Shown here one piece after another: positions 16,415 through 23,021 of a stretch of 23,021 bases of DNA (the first letter of the stretch is position 1; the number at the start of each line of letters is the position of its first letter). Where the stretch lies: NCBI GenBank assembly GCA_035265935.1, contig DATFOC010000005.1, positions 1 through 23,021 of the forward strand. Direction: 5' to 3'. Made by a program: the position numbers and the translations under genes. Below the pieces are notes generated by a model. That model saw only the letters and a program-made list of their open reading frames with translations. It had not been told where the DNA came from and made no database searches. This stretch comes from JACDAN01 sp035265935 (GTDB lineage Bacteria; Actinomycetota; Thermoleophilia; Gaiellales; Gaiellaceae).

Positions 16415-17387
16415 GTGACCGATACACGCGCAGTCAGCCCAGGCACTCCGGAGGGAACGGTCGCGCTCGTGGCGGGCGCGACCCGCGGTGCCGGCCGTGC
16501 AATCGCCGTCGAGCTCGCCCGCGCGGGCTTCCACGTCTACGCGACTGGTCGCAGCAGCCGGACTACCGGGCCGTCTGAGATCGGCAGGCCCGAGACGATC
16601 GAGGAGACTGGAGACCTGATTGCGGCTGCGGGGGGCACGGGGGCGGCGCTTGTGGTCGATCACGAAGACCCTGCTTCGGTTGCCGAGGTGGTCGCGAGCA
16701 TCGAGCGCGAGGAGGGCCGACTCGATCTCCTCGTGAACGACATCTTCGGCGGTGACAGGTACATGGAATGGGATAAGCCGCTCTGGGAGCACGACTGGGC
16801 GGGCGGGCTGCGGATGCTGGAGATGGGTGTGCATACGCACCTGATCACGTGCCGCGCCGCGATCCCGCTCATGTTGCGCACCGCCGAGGCTCAGGGAAGC
16901 CAGGGGCTCGTGGTAGAGATGACCGACGGCACCTCAGAGGCAAATGCCGACTTCCGGCGGAACGTGGGCTTCTATTACGACCTCGTCAAGGCCAACGTCG
17001 AGCGAATCGTGAAGGGTCTCACCGTCGAGATGGAGGACAGCCCCGTGACGGCAGTAGGCGTCACGCCCGGCTGGCTGTGCTCGGAGAAAATGCTGGAGAA
17101 CTTCGGCGTCACCGAGGCGAACTGGCGCGATGCCTTGAAAGAGCGCCCTGGATTCGGGATCTCCGAGTCGCCTACCTATGTCGCCTACCTATGTCGCCAG
17201 AGGCGTTGCGGCGCTCGCCAGGGCCGCAGACGTCGACCGATGGGCGGGCACGATCATCAGCGCTCGCCAGCTCGCGGACGCGTACGGCATCACGGACACG
17301 GACGGGAGCCGGCCGGACTGCTGGGGCTACCTAGCCGCCTACGGGTGGGAGAAGGAAGACGGTCTGGGCATCGACCAGTTTCGCTGA
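16415..17387 (+). pseudogene. Short-chain dehydrogenase/reductase, frameshifted by a 13-bp tandem duplication
   Basis: The first 250 or so residues form a classical Rossmann SDR. They show VAGATRGAGRAIAVELARAG (19-38, NAD(P)-binding TGxxxGxG variant), LLVNDIFGG (105-113, at the NNAG position) and Tyr188-x3-Lys192 (YDLVK) as the catalytic pair. After GISESPTYVA the frame is lost because a 13-bp unit occurs twice (17171-17183 and 17184-17196). Removing one copy restores an uninterrupted 319-residue protein. It then continues ARGVAALARAADVDRWAGT and ends GLGIDQFR at 17387, a normal SDR C-terminus. As read, the product is 331 residues with a nonsense tail ending at 17410. The gene may be broken, phase-variable or mis-assembled. 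The start is GTG 16415. Confidence 0.85.
17171..17196 (+). repeat. 13-bp perfect tandem duplication
   Basis: Two adjacent copies of CCTACCTATGTCG lie at 17171-17183 and 17184-17196. With the preceding TCG at 17168-17170, the repeat can also be phased as two copies of TCGCCTACCTATG plus a 3-nt remnant. Since 13 is not a multiple of three, it shifts the SDR frame by +1. The repeat is direct observation. Confidence 0.97.
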
Positions 17388-17847
17388 CTCGCGAGTCGCC
17401 CACTAGTTAGCCCGTTCGCGCTCAGGGGACATTCCCGAGCACTGATCCAACGGAGGTTCTGTCGCACAGGCGCTCCGAGCTTGGCAAGACTCCTTGCATG
17501 AGCAGCCGAACAGGCCGTTGACGTTCTCCTACGACTACAACCAGCTCTACGTCTATGACGCAGCCCGTGAGATTCGACTTCGACGCGGCTCTTTGATTCC
17601 TCGGCGGTGCGGCGGTCAGCGGACCCCCTCGCCGTGGTCAGGGCCAACGCAGCAGCGGCCAAGAGCTAAACGCGACGAGGACAGCAATCGCGGCGGCTCG
17701 CCTCACTCCTTGAGTCCGACGGACTCCGCCTCAGCCAACCCCGCGACCTACAGAACAGTCAGGTGGCCGGAGGGCGCCAGTAGCGTGGATCAATAGACAG
17801 AACGCCGCAACCGGGCGACTTCGGCTCGCCCGGCTAGCCTCCGGCCA
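17388..17847. other. Low-content intergenic region with a possible gene remnant
   Basis: About 460 nt without a convincing gene. In the plus strand an open frame from about 17446 reads a protein-like segment ending RPLTFSYDYNQLYVYDAARE (to about 17571). It then turns into low-complexity Arg/Pro/Ser-rich translation typical of a wrong frame. In another frame, about 17590-17670 reads LFDSSAVRRSADPLAVVRAN and ends in AAAAKS and a stop. Joined across shifts, these look like one decayed small gene, but no family is recognised. A TTG at 17494 is the only start in the first frame. No promoter or terminator is assigned except the -10 before 17848. Confidence 0.3.
17835..17840 (+). promoter_or_regulatory. 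Candidate leaderless -10 for lipoprotein gene
   Basis: TAGCCT (TANNNT) ends 7 nt before the ATG at 17848, which has no SD. No matching -35 is seen. Confidence 0.35.
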
Positions 17848-18195
17848 ATGGGACGCGCCTGGCTCGCGATTGCTGTCGGCGCGATGACGCTTGCCACGAT
17901 CGGGTGTACCTGGGACGCCGATTGGGCCGGACTAACCGAACGGCAGGCAATGGGGGCCGCGAGGGAGGAAGCGACCGAGTCCGACTATCGCGGAGACGCC
18001 CGATTGTTCAACCTGAATTTATGGAGCGTCGAGGCGCGACCTAAGAGCGTTCGCGGACAGAGGGTGTGGCTGGTCAAGTTCTACGACGCTCAGGCTCTGA
18101 AGGCGTCGTGTGCATACGCGTGGGCGCGAGGCGGAGTGCAAACGCGACACGTTCGTTGCGCCGCGACTGACCTTGGAGCCGGTAAGCCTGAGTAG
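17848..18195 (+). CDS. Small secreted lipoprotein, hypothetical
   Basis: The 115-residue protein starts with a lipoprotein signal: MGRAWLAIAVGAMTLATIGC, with Arg3, a hydrophobic core and an ATIGC lipobox, Cys20 being the lipidation site. The mature part (about 95 residues) contains SVEARPKSVRGQRVWLVKFYD, a beta-rich stretch like small secreted domains, and two further cysteines (CAYAW, HVRC) that could form a disulfide. No family is recognised. The initiation ATG follows a TAGCCT box by 7 nt. The stop at 18195 is 30 nt from the convergent HtrA-like gene. Confidence 0.68.
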   Translation: MGRAWLAIAVGAMTLATIGCTWDADWAGLTERQAMGAAREEATESDYRGDARLFNLNLWSVEARPKSVRGQRVWLVKFYDAQALKASCAYAWARGGVQTRHVRCAATDLGAGKPE

Positions 18196-18225
18196 CGTCT
18201 CCGGCCAGGACGACCCGGCCGCGAA

Positions 18226-19434
18226 CTATTCCTCCGAGACGGCCGGCTGTCGGCCCAGCTTCACGTCGAAGCTGCGCTTCTCGTCGCCGCGGTAGGCCTC
18301 GATCGTGATCTCGTCGCCGACCTTCTTGCCCATGATCGCCTTGCGCAGGTCCTCCGCCTGCGAGACGGGCTTGCCGTCGATCTCGACGATGAAGTCGCCG
18401 CCGAGCAGATAGCTCTCCCCGTCGATCACGACCTCGCGCGTCCCCGCCTGCATCTCGGCGCCCGCGGCGCCGCTGTTCTCGTAGACCCGCACGACGAGCA
18501 ACCCGCGCTCGGCCGGGAGGTTGAAGAGCTGCGCGATCTCCTGGTCGACCTCCTGCGCGCCCACGCCGATGAACGGATGCTCGACGCGGCCCTTCTCGAT
18601 CAGCTGCGAGACGACGTTGCGAACGGTGTTCATCGGCACCGCGAACCCGATCCCGATGTTGCCGCGTGCGCCGGTGTTCCCGGTCGCGATCGCGGTGTTG
18701 ACGCCGATCACGGACCCGTTCGCCGCGATCAGCGGCCCGCCGGAGTTTCCGCTGTTGATGGACGCGTCGGTCTGGATGACGTCGTCGATCGTGAACTCGT
18801 TCGGCGCCGTGAGCGGGCGATGCAAGGCGCTGATGATCCCCGCCGTCACGCTCCGCTCCAGCCCGAGCGGGTTTCCGATCGCCACCACCGAGTCGCCCAC
18901 ACGAACGCGATCGGAGCTCCCCAGGTCCAGAGGCCGCAGCGCCCGCGCGTCCACGTTCACCTTGAGGAGTGCGAGATCGGTCGACGGGTCGGTGCCGACG
19001 ACCCTGGCCCGCACGCTGTCCCGGTTGGAGAAGCTCACCTCGATCTGCTCGGCGCCTTGTACCACGTGGAAGTTCGTGACGATCCGCCCGGCCGTGTCGA
19101 TCACGAAACCCGACCCGAGCGCCTGCTGGCGCTGCTCCTCGGGAAAGCCGAACGGGTTCAGGAACGGGTCGGGCTCGACCTCGACCGTGCTCGTCGTCGT
19201 GATCTGGACGACGCCGGGCGCGCTTCGGCGGTAGATCTCGTTGACCGAGAGGCGTCGGCCCCGCGCGAAGTCGGCCGGCGAGACTGCCGCAGGACCGGCG
19301 ATCGGAACCTGAACCGTCTCGGTGTCGTCGAGGATGCCAGTGAGCTCGGCACCCGCGAGCGCCACCCCGCCCCCCACCACTGCCGCGATGAGGAGCGGGG
19401 CCGCGCTAGAGAGAACGCGGGGAGGTCTCAGCAC
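18226..19434 (-). CDS. HtrA/DegP-like serine protease with PDZ domain
   Basis: The 402-residue protein has an N-terminal membrane anchor/signal (about residues 9-32), a trypsin-like domain and one C-terminal PDZ domain (about 285-395). The catalytic triad is visible: His123 (TNFHVV), Asp153 (STDLALL) and Ser231 (NSGNSGGPL). PDZ elements include HPFIGVGAQEV and GGDFIVEIDGKPV. Members degrade or chaperone misfolded envelope proteins outside the membrane. Length and single PDZ match the actinobacterial HtrA/PepD type. The start is GTG 19434, closely preceded by an AT-rich TACTAAT; no SD is seen. It lies 77 nt downstream of the PiT gene in the same direction and may have its own promoter. Confidence 0.95.
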   Translation of the reverse strand: MLRPPRVLSSAAPLLIAAVVGGGVALAGAELTGILDDTETVQVPIAGPAAVSPADFARGRRLSVNEIYRRSAPGVVQITTTSTVEVEPDPFLNPFGFPEEQRQQALGSGFVIDTAGRIVTNFHVVQGAEQIEVSFSNRDSVRARVVGTDPSTDLALLKVNVDARALRPLDLGSSDRVRVGDSVVAIGNPLGLERSVTAGIISALHRPLTAPNEFTIDDVIQTDASINSGNSGGPLIAANGSVIGVNTAIATGNTGARGNIGIGFAVPMNTVRNVVSQLIEKGRVEHPFIGVGAQEVDQEIAQLFNLPAERGLLVVRVYENSGAAGAEMQAGTREVVIDGESYLLGGDFIVEIDGKPVSQAEDLRKAIMGKKVGDEITIEAYRGDEKRSFDVKLGRQPAVSEE

Positions 19435-19511
19435 GACGAATTAGTACCCGGGTCTCTGTTCACCATGGTTGCGCCCGATTTAACGGGTCCTTGTGCCTCT
19501 GTTAAGCACTC

Positions 19512-20606
19512 TTAGGCTTGTGCCGGCCGGACGCGCAGTCTCCTTGCCTGGATGCTTCGGCCGAGGAACGCCGCACAGGCGATGGCAGCGGTCAGGGCGA
19601 AGACGAGGACTGCGCCGCCAGGCACCCGGGTGAGCACCTCCATCCCGGCGCCCACGAGGGCCGCACACGGGATGGTCAGGACCCAAGCCATGAGGATGTT
19701 CCCCGCCACGCCCCAGCGAACCGCCGAGAGCCGGCTCGAAGCGCCCGCGCCGAGCACCGAGCCGCTGATCGTGTGCGTGGTCGAAACCGGGAAGCCATAG
19801 TGGGCCGTCGTCCAGAGGATGCTCGCGCACGCCGTCTGCGCGGCGAACCCCTCCGGCGGCTGGAGCTTCGCGATACGGGACCCGAGGGTCTTGATGATCC
19901 GCCAGCCGCCGGCGTAGGTACCGAGGCCCATCGCCGCAGCCGAGCTGACGATCACCCACAGTGGCGGCCGCTCGAAGTCGGGCGAGAGATGCCCGGAGGC
20001 GACGAGCGCGAGCGCGATGATCCCCATCGTCTTCTGGGCGTCGTTCGTGCCGTGGGTGAAGGCGACGAAGGCGCCCGACACCAGCTGGAGCCGCCGGAAG
20101 ATGCGATTCACGATGCCGGGCGCGCGCTTCCGGATGATCCAGAACACGAGGATCATCAGCGCCGCGGCAAGCAGCGCCCCCATGACCGGTGCGAGCAAGG
20201 ACGGGATGAGCACCTTGTCCTTCAGCCCTTCCCACTGGACGACGCCGAAGCCCTGGGCGGCGACGGCGGAGCCGACCATCCCGCCGATGAGCGCGTGGCT
20301 CGAGCTCGAGGGAAGCCCGAGATACCAGGTGATGAGGTTCCACGTGATCGCACCGACGAGGCCCGCGAGGACAATGTCCAGCGTGATAGCCCCCTGGTCG
20401 ACGATCCCCTTCGCGATCGTCGCCGCGACCTCGAAGGACACGAATGCCCCGAGGAAGTTCAGGAACGCGGCGCTGATGACCGCGGTCCGCGGCGAGAGCG
20501 CACGGGTCGAGACCGACGTCGCGATCGCGTTGGCGGTGTCGTGGAACCCGTTCGTGAAGTCGAAGAACAACGCGACTGCGACGACGGCGAAGAGCAAGAG
20601 CTCCAT
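19512..20606 (-). CDS. Inorganic phosphate transporter, PiT family
   Basis: A 364-residue membrane permease with the duplicated PiT signature. GFHDTANAIAT (20-30) and GLPSSSSHAL (97-106) lie in the first half, THGTNDAQKTMG (184-195) and FPVSTTHTIS (272-281) in the second. About ten membrane helices are apparent. PiT carriers are low-affinity, ion-coupled phosphate (metal-phosphate) symporters. It lies 9 nt after the DUF47 gene, the usual regulator-like partner of Pit carriers. The size is within the 330-420 range of bacterial forms. Confidence 0.95.
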   Translation of the reverse strand: MELLLFAVVAVALFFDFTNGFHDTANAIATSVSTRALSPRTAVISAAFLNFLGAFVSFEVAATIAKGIVDQGAITLDIVLAGLVGAITWNLITWYLGLPSSSSHALIGGMVGSAVAAQGFGVVQWEGLKDKVLIPSLLAPVMGALLAAALMILVFWIIRKRAPGIVNRIFRRLQLVSGAFVAFTHGTNDAQKTMGIIALALVASGHLSPDFERPPLWVIVSSAAAMGLGTYAGGWRIIKTLGSRIAKLQPPEGFAAQTACASILWTTAHYGFPVSTTHTISGSVLGAGASSRLSAVRWGVAGNILMAWVLTIPCAALVGAGMEVLTRVPGGAVLVFALTAAIACAAFLGRSIQARRLRVRPAQA

Positions 20607-20615
20607 CGCCTACCC

Positions 20616-21233
20616 CTAGAGGTTCTTGACGACGATGTTCCCGACGACGTCGGCGGCGGTCTCGCAGGCGTCGATCGCGTCCTCGAGCGCCTCGAAGATG
20701 TCCTTCCAGCGGATCACCTCGACGGGATCCACGTGGTTCTCGAAGAGGCCGGCGATCGCCTCGCGAAGGAGACTGTCCGCCTCGTCTTCGCGCGCCTTGA
20801 CCTCGACGAGGTGGCGCTCAGCGTTGCGCAGGCCGCGCAGCTCTCCAATGGCCCTGGAAAGGTGCTCGGCCGCCTCGACGAGGATCCGGCACTGCTCGAG
20901 TGACTGCGGCATCGGGCGCTCGACCTTGTAGAGCGTGAGGAGGTCGGACGCGTTCTCGATGAAGTCGACGACGTCGTCGATCGCCTTCGCGAGCTCGTAG
21001 ATGTCCTCCCGGTCGAACGGAGTGATGTACTGCGTGTTCAGGAGCTCGATGATCTGGCGTGTGAGGTCGTCGCCCTTGTTCTCGAGCTCCTTGACCTGTG
21101 CCTGGCGCACCTCGCGCTCGGGGAACGCACGGAAGCGCGCGTCGACCTGGCGCGCTGCCTCCAGGGCGTTCTCGCCGGCGGCGGTGAACAGGTCGTAGAA
21201 CTCCGACGTCCGAGGGACGAGCGACAGCCTCAT
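20616..21233 (-). CDS. DUF47 family PhoU-like protein (Pit accessory)
   Basis: The 205-residue, all-helical protein is of DUF47 type: MRLSLVPRTSEFYDLFTAAGENA at the N-terminus, ENKGDDLTRQIIELLNT (about 51-67), TPFDREDIYELAKAIDDVVDFIENAS (71-96) and a C-terminal KDIFEALEDAIDACETAADVVGNI. DUF47 proteins are structural relatives of PhoU, typically encoded next to pit genes and thought to modulate them, as here. The chosen ATG at 21233 follows a TACGGT box by 9 nt; the frame is open further upstream but without support. The gap to the phoU stop is 44 nt. Confidence 0.92.
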   Translation of the reverse strand: MRLSLVPRTSEFYDLFTAAGENALEAARQVDARFRAFPEREVRQAQVKELENKGDDLTRQIIELLNTQYITPFDREDIYELAKAIDDVVDFIENASDLLTLYKVERPMPQSLEQCRILVEAAEHLSRAIGELRGLRNAERHLVEVKAREDEADSLLREAIAGLFENHVDPVEVIRWKDIFEALEDAIDACETAADVVGNIVVKNL

Positions 21234-21242
21234 TCGCGCGGA

Positions 21243-21248
21243 ACCGTA
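21243..21248 (-). promoter_or_regulatory. Candidate leaderless -10 for DUF47-pit
   Basis: On the minus strand TACGGT (21248-21243) fits TANNNT and ends 9 nt before the ATG at 21233, which has no SD. It would allow DUF47-pit transcription independent of pst-phoU. No -35 is evident. Confidence 0.35.
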
Positions 21249-21277
21249 ACGGAGCCGGCGGCTCGCGGCGGTGTCGG

Positions 21278-21988
21278 CTAGGAGCCCTCGGGGTGCGATG
21301 CGTCGGTGAACTCGCGGAACTCGCCCGTCACGAGGTACGCGGTCTGCTCGCCGATGTCTACGGCGTGGTCGCCGATCCGCTCGAGGCACCGAGAGACCAC
21401 GATCATTCTCAGGCCCCACTCGCGCAGCGCCAGGTCATTGCCGAGCTCCAGCACGTGCTCGACCACCCGCCTGTTGGCGCGGTCGATCAGCTCGTCGAGG
21501 TCGACGAGGCTCTCGGCGCCGTCAACATCGCGCTCGGCAAACGAGCGCATGGCGACGCGCGTCATCTCCTCGGCCCGCGCTCCCATCTCCTCGAAGGCCT
21601 CGACGAGCGTCTCGTCGGGCGGCAGGTCGGCGGTGAGCTTGGTCAGCTTCGCGATCGTCACGCAGAGGTCGGCCATGCGTTCCAGGCCGAGGTTGATGTG
21701 CAGGACGGCGAGAACAAGCCGTAGGTCGCCGGCGACGGGCGTCTGGCGGGCCAGGAGCTGCTCGACTCCCTGGCTGATCTCGAGGTAGCGGGCATCGACT
21801 TCGTCGTCGAATGCGATCACCTCGTCCGCGAGCTCGGAGTCCTGCTGCTCGAGCGCGTTCAAGGAGCCGCGGAGGGAGCGGAGAACGAGCTCGCTCTCCT
21901 CCTGCAGGTTTGCTTCCAGGCGGTCGAGCTCGTCCTGGAAGGTCGTGCGCATCGCGCCACCATAGTCAGCGCTTGCCGGATCGCTCAT
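21278..21988 (-). CDS. phoU: Phosphate uptake regulator PhoU
   Basis: A 236-residue PhoU with the two repeated three-helix units. The acidic metal-binding motifs are visible as ADEVIAFDDEVDARYLEIS (about 54-72) and ESLVDLDELIDRANRRVVEH (158-177). HINLGLERMADLCVTIAK (about 97-114) and VVSRCLERIGDHAVDIGEQ (203-221) are the characteristic helices that close each repeat. PhoU links the Pst transporter to the phosphate-sensing kinase and restrains uptake. The start ATG 21988 has an AGGA at 21999-21996, which touches the end of the large palindrome upstream; a Met at residue 13 is possible. No sensor kinase or response regulator lies within the window. Confidence 0.94.
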   Translation of the reverse strand: MSDPASADYGGAMRTTFQDELDRLEANLQEESELVLRSLRGSLNALEQQDSELADEVIAFDDEVDARYLEISQGVEQLLARQTPVAGDLRLVLAVLHINLGLERMADLCVTIAKLTKLTADLPPDETLVEAFEEMGARAEEMTRVAMRSFAERDVDGAESLVDLDELIDRANRRVVEHVLELGNDLALREWGLRMIVVSRCLERIGDHAVDIGEQTAYLVTGEFREFTDASHPEGS

Positions 21989-21998
21989 CTGGATTTCC

Positions 21999-22161
21999 TA
22001 ATGTCCCTTCAAGTGCTGCTGCCCCGCTTCTGGGTCGCGAGCACCAAGCCGGTCGCACTCCGACAAGGCAAGGCTGGAGAGCCTTGGTGAGGAGGAGGGT
22101 GAGCTCTGGCGCCGCGTGATCGCGGCCCAGAAGCAGGCGTGTAGCGCTTGGAGGGGCATTA
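21999..22161. repeat. 163-bp imperfect palindrome filling the pstB-phoU gap
   Basis: Arm 22000-22039 pairs with 22121-22160 with 31 of 40 positions identical in inverted orientation and no gaps. The outer T21999-A22161 pair and the inner 22040-22044/22116-22120 (4 of 5) extend it to 46 positions with 36 matches. Of the nine differences in the 40-nt arms, five are G-U wobbles in plus-strand RNA, one is C-A, and three form a 3x3 internal loop. The centre has a 7-bp hairpin CAAGGCT/AGCCTTG (22069-22075/22080-22086) that competes with CACCAAG/CTTGGTG (22042-22048/22083-22089). The element includes the pstB stop codon and overlaps the first base of the phoU SD. A TCC trinucleotide flanks both ends (21996-21998, 22162-22164). 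No T-run makes it a standard terminator. Confidence 0.85.
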
Positions 22162-23007
22162 TCCGAACCGACCCGTCACGTAGTCCTCCGTCCGCTTGTC
22201 TGAGGGCTGCGTGAAGATCTTCGAGGTGGCGTCGTACTCGACGAGGATGCCGGTGCGTTGGCCCTCGTCGCCGCGGGTCACGCTGAAGAAGGCTGTCATG
22301 TCCGCGACCCGCGCAGCCTGCTGCATGTTGTGCGTGACGACGACGATCGTGTACTCCTTCTTCAGCTCGTGCATCAGGTCCTCGATGCGCGTCGTCGCGA
22401 TCGGATCGAGGGCTGACGCCGGCTCGTCCATGAGGATCACCTCGGGCTCGACTGCGAGACACCGCGCGATGCACAACCGCTGCTGCTGACCACCTGACAA
22501 GCTGAGCGCGCCGGCCTTGAGCCGGTGCTTGACCTCGTCCCAGAGTGCCGCCTGCTGGAGCGCCTTCTCAACGCGGTCATCGAGCCCGTCGGTCATCCCC
22601 AGGACACGTGGGCCGAATGCCACGTTGTCGTAGATCGACTTCGGGAAGGGGTTCGGCTTCTGGAAGACCATGCCGATCCGCTTCCGAACTTCGACCGGAT
22701 CGACGTCGGGGCCGTAGAGATCCTCGCCGTGGTAGAGGATCGTGCCCTCCACGCCCGCGGTCGGGATCAGGTCGTTCATTCGGTTGAAGCAGCGGATGAA
22801 CGTGCTCTTGCCACAGCCGGACGGGCCGATGAAGGCCGTCACGAAGTTCTTGTAGATCTCGAGGGAGACCCCCTCGAGGGCCTTGTTTCCCGCGTATGCC
22901 ACACCAAGGTCGTCGACGTCGAAAACGACCTCGCGGAACTCCCGCGGAGGAAGCTCGCGGACCTGCTCGGCGAGGTTGACGCTCACGTCGGCCATTTTGA
23001 CGGACAC
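22159..23007 (-). CDS. pstB: Phosphate ABC transporter ATP-binding protein PstB
   Basis: The 282-residue ATPase has Walker A GPSGCGKS (61-68), the Q-loop in VFQKPNPFPKSIYDN (114-128), signature LSGGQQQ (170-176), Walker B ILMDEP (191-196) and switch His226. KPNPFPKSIYDNVAFG and the ending YVTGRFG are diagnostic for PstB, which powers high-affinity phosphate import with PstA/PstC. The start could be GTG 23007, immediately after a TAG at 23010-23008 that would fit the end of pstA, or ATG 22995, which has an AGGTG 8 nt upstream; the longer form is listed. Its stop codon TAA (22161-22159) is part of the large palindrome. Confidence 0.96.
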   Translation of the reverse strand: MSVKMADVSVNLAEQVRELPPREFREVVFDVDDLGVAYAGNKALEGVSLEIYKNFVTAFIGPSGCGKSTFIRCFNRMNDLIPTAGVEGTILYHGEDLYGPDVDPVEVRKRIGMVFQKPNPFPKSIYDNVAFGPRVLGMTDGLDDRVEKALQQAALWDEVKHRLKAGALSLSGGQQQRLCIARCLAVEPEVILMDEPASALDPIATTRIEDLMHELKKEYTIVVVTHNMQQAARVADMTAFFSVTRGDEGQRTGILVEYDATSKIFTQPSDKRTEDYVTGRFG

Positions 23008-23021
23008 CTAGAGGTCACCAC

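Noticed and set aside
19518..20903. 461-residue plus-strand open frame across the pit region
   Set aside because: Antisense shadow of PiT and DUF47, highly charged, no domain pattern.
22069..22086. CAAGGCT/AGCCTTG hairpin as a rho-independent terminator
   Set aside because: No T-run follows on either strand; it is better treated as the centre of the palindrome.
21998..22474. Minus-strand 158-residue frame and a short plus-strand frame (22001-22090) within the palindrome
   Set aside because: Both start at the palindrome ends and read similar N-terminal peptides only because the arms are inverted copies; no SD and no coding pattern in the differences.

Overview
This 23 kb window looks like a chromosomal segment of a GC-rich actinobacterium, possibly of the class Thermoleophilia (Gaiellales/Solirubrobacterales). 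The lineage is an inference. It rests on high GC with codon use biased to G/C at the third position, an ECF sigma factor paired with a zinc-binding anti-sigma factor, frequent GTG/TTG starts, tight operons with 1-20 nt overlaps, and TANNNT -10 boxes sitting 6-9 nt in front of start codons, as expected for leaderless mRNAs. No rRNA, tRNA, CRISPR array, recognisable insertion sequence or phage gene was seen.

Layout: a cold-shock gene runs off the left edge. A small membrane protein follows, then a leftward operon of M24 peptidase, acetyl-CoA synthetase, cupin and a repeat-like helical protein (677-4592). A divergent start region at about 4593-4632 launches a long rightward run (4633-11152): amidohydrolase, the three subunits of a molybdenum hydroxylase of the xanthine dehydrogenase superfamily, a lipoprotein cyclophilin, a MocA-like nucleotidyltransferase and an HTH/LytR_C membrane protein. 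The FAD subunit carries a four-cysteine insert like that of [4Fe-4S]-containing PaoB/YagS enzymes. Next is a leftward SigR/RsrA-like redox sigma/anti-sigma pair preceded by a perfect GGAAT-N18-GTT promoter, a divergent PRC-barrel-like gene, and a leftward LysE exporter / GCS2 ligase / HMA operon. Rightward genes follow: a flavin disulfide oxidoreductase, a YjbR-like protein, a short-chain dehydrogenase broken by a 13-bp tandem duplication, a low-content stretch and a small lipoprotein.

The right third is leftward: HtrA-like protease, PiT phosphate permease, DUF47 PhoU-like protein, PhoU and PstB. This is a phosphate-uptake locus joining the high-affinity Pst system to low-affinity Pit. The pstB-phoU gap is almost exactly filled by a 163-bp imperfect palindrome (21999-22161), which overlaps the pstB stop codon and touches the phoU ribosome-binding site. 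Five of its six transition differences keep G-U pairing in the plus-strand RNA. It is the least explained structure here: a structured RNA, an intercistronic control element or a miniature inverted-repeat element.

Other points for a second look are the duplication that breaks the SDR gene, the SigR-type promoter, the PaoB-like cysteine loop in an apparently cytoplasmic enzyme, and a disulfide oxidoreductase lacking the usual catalytic histidine. All functional calls are read from motifs, without database searches.
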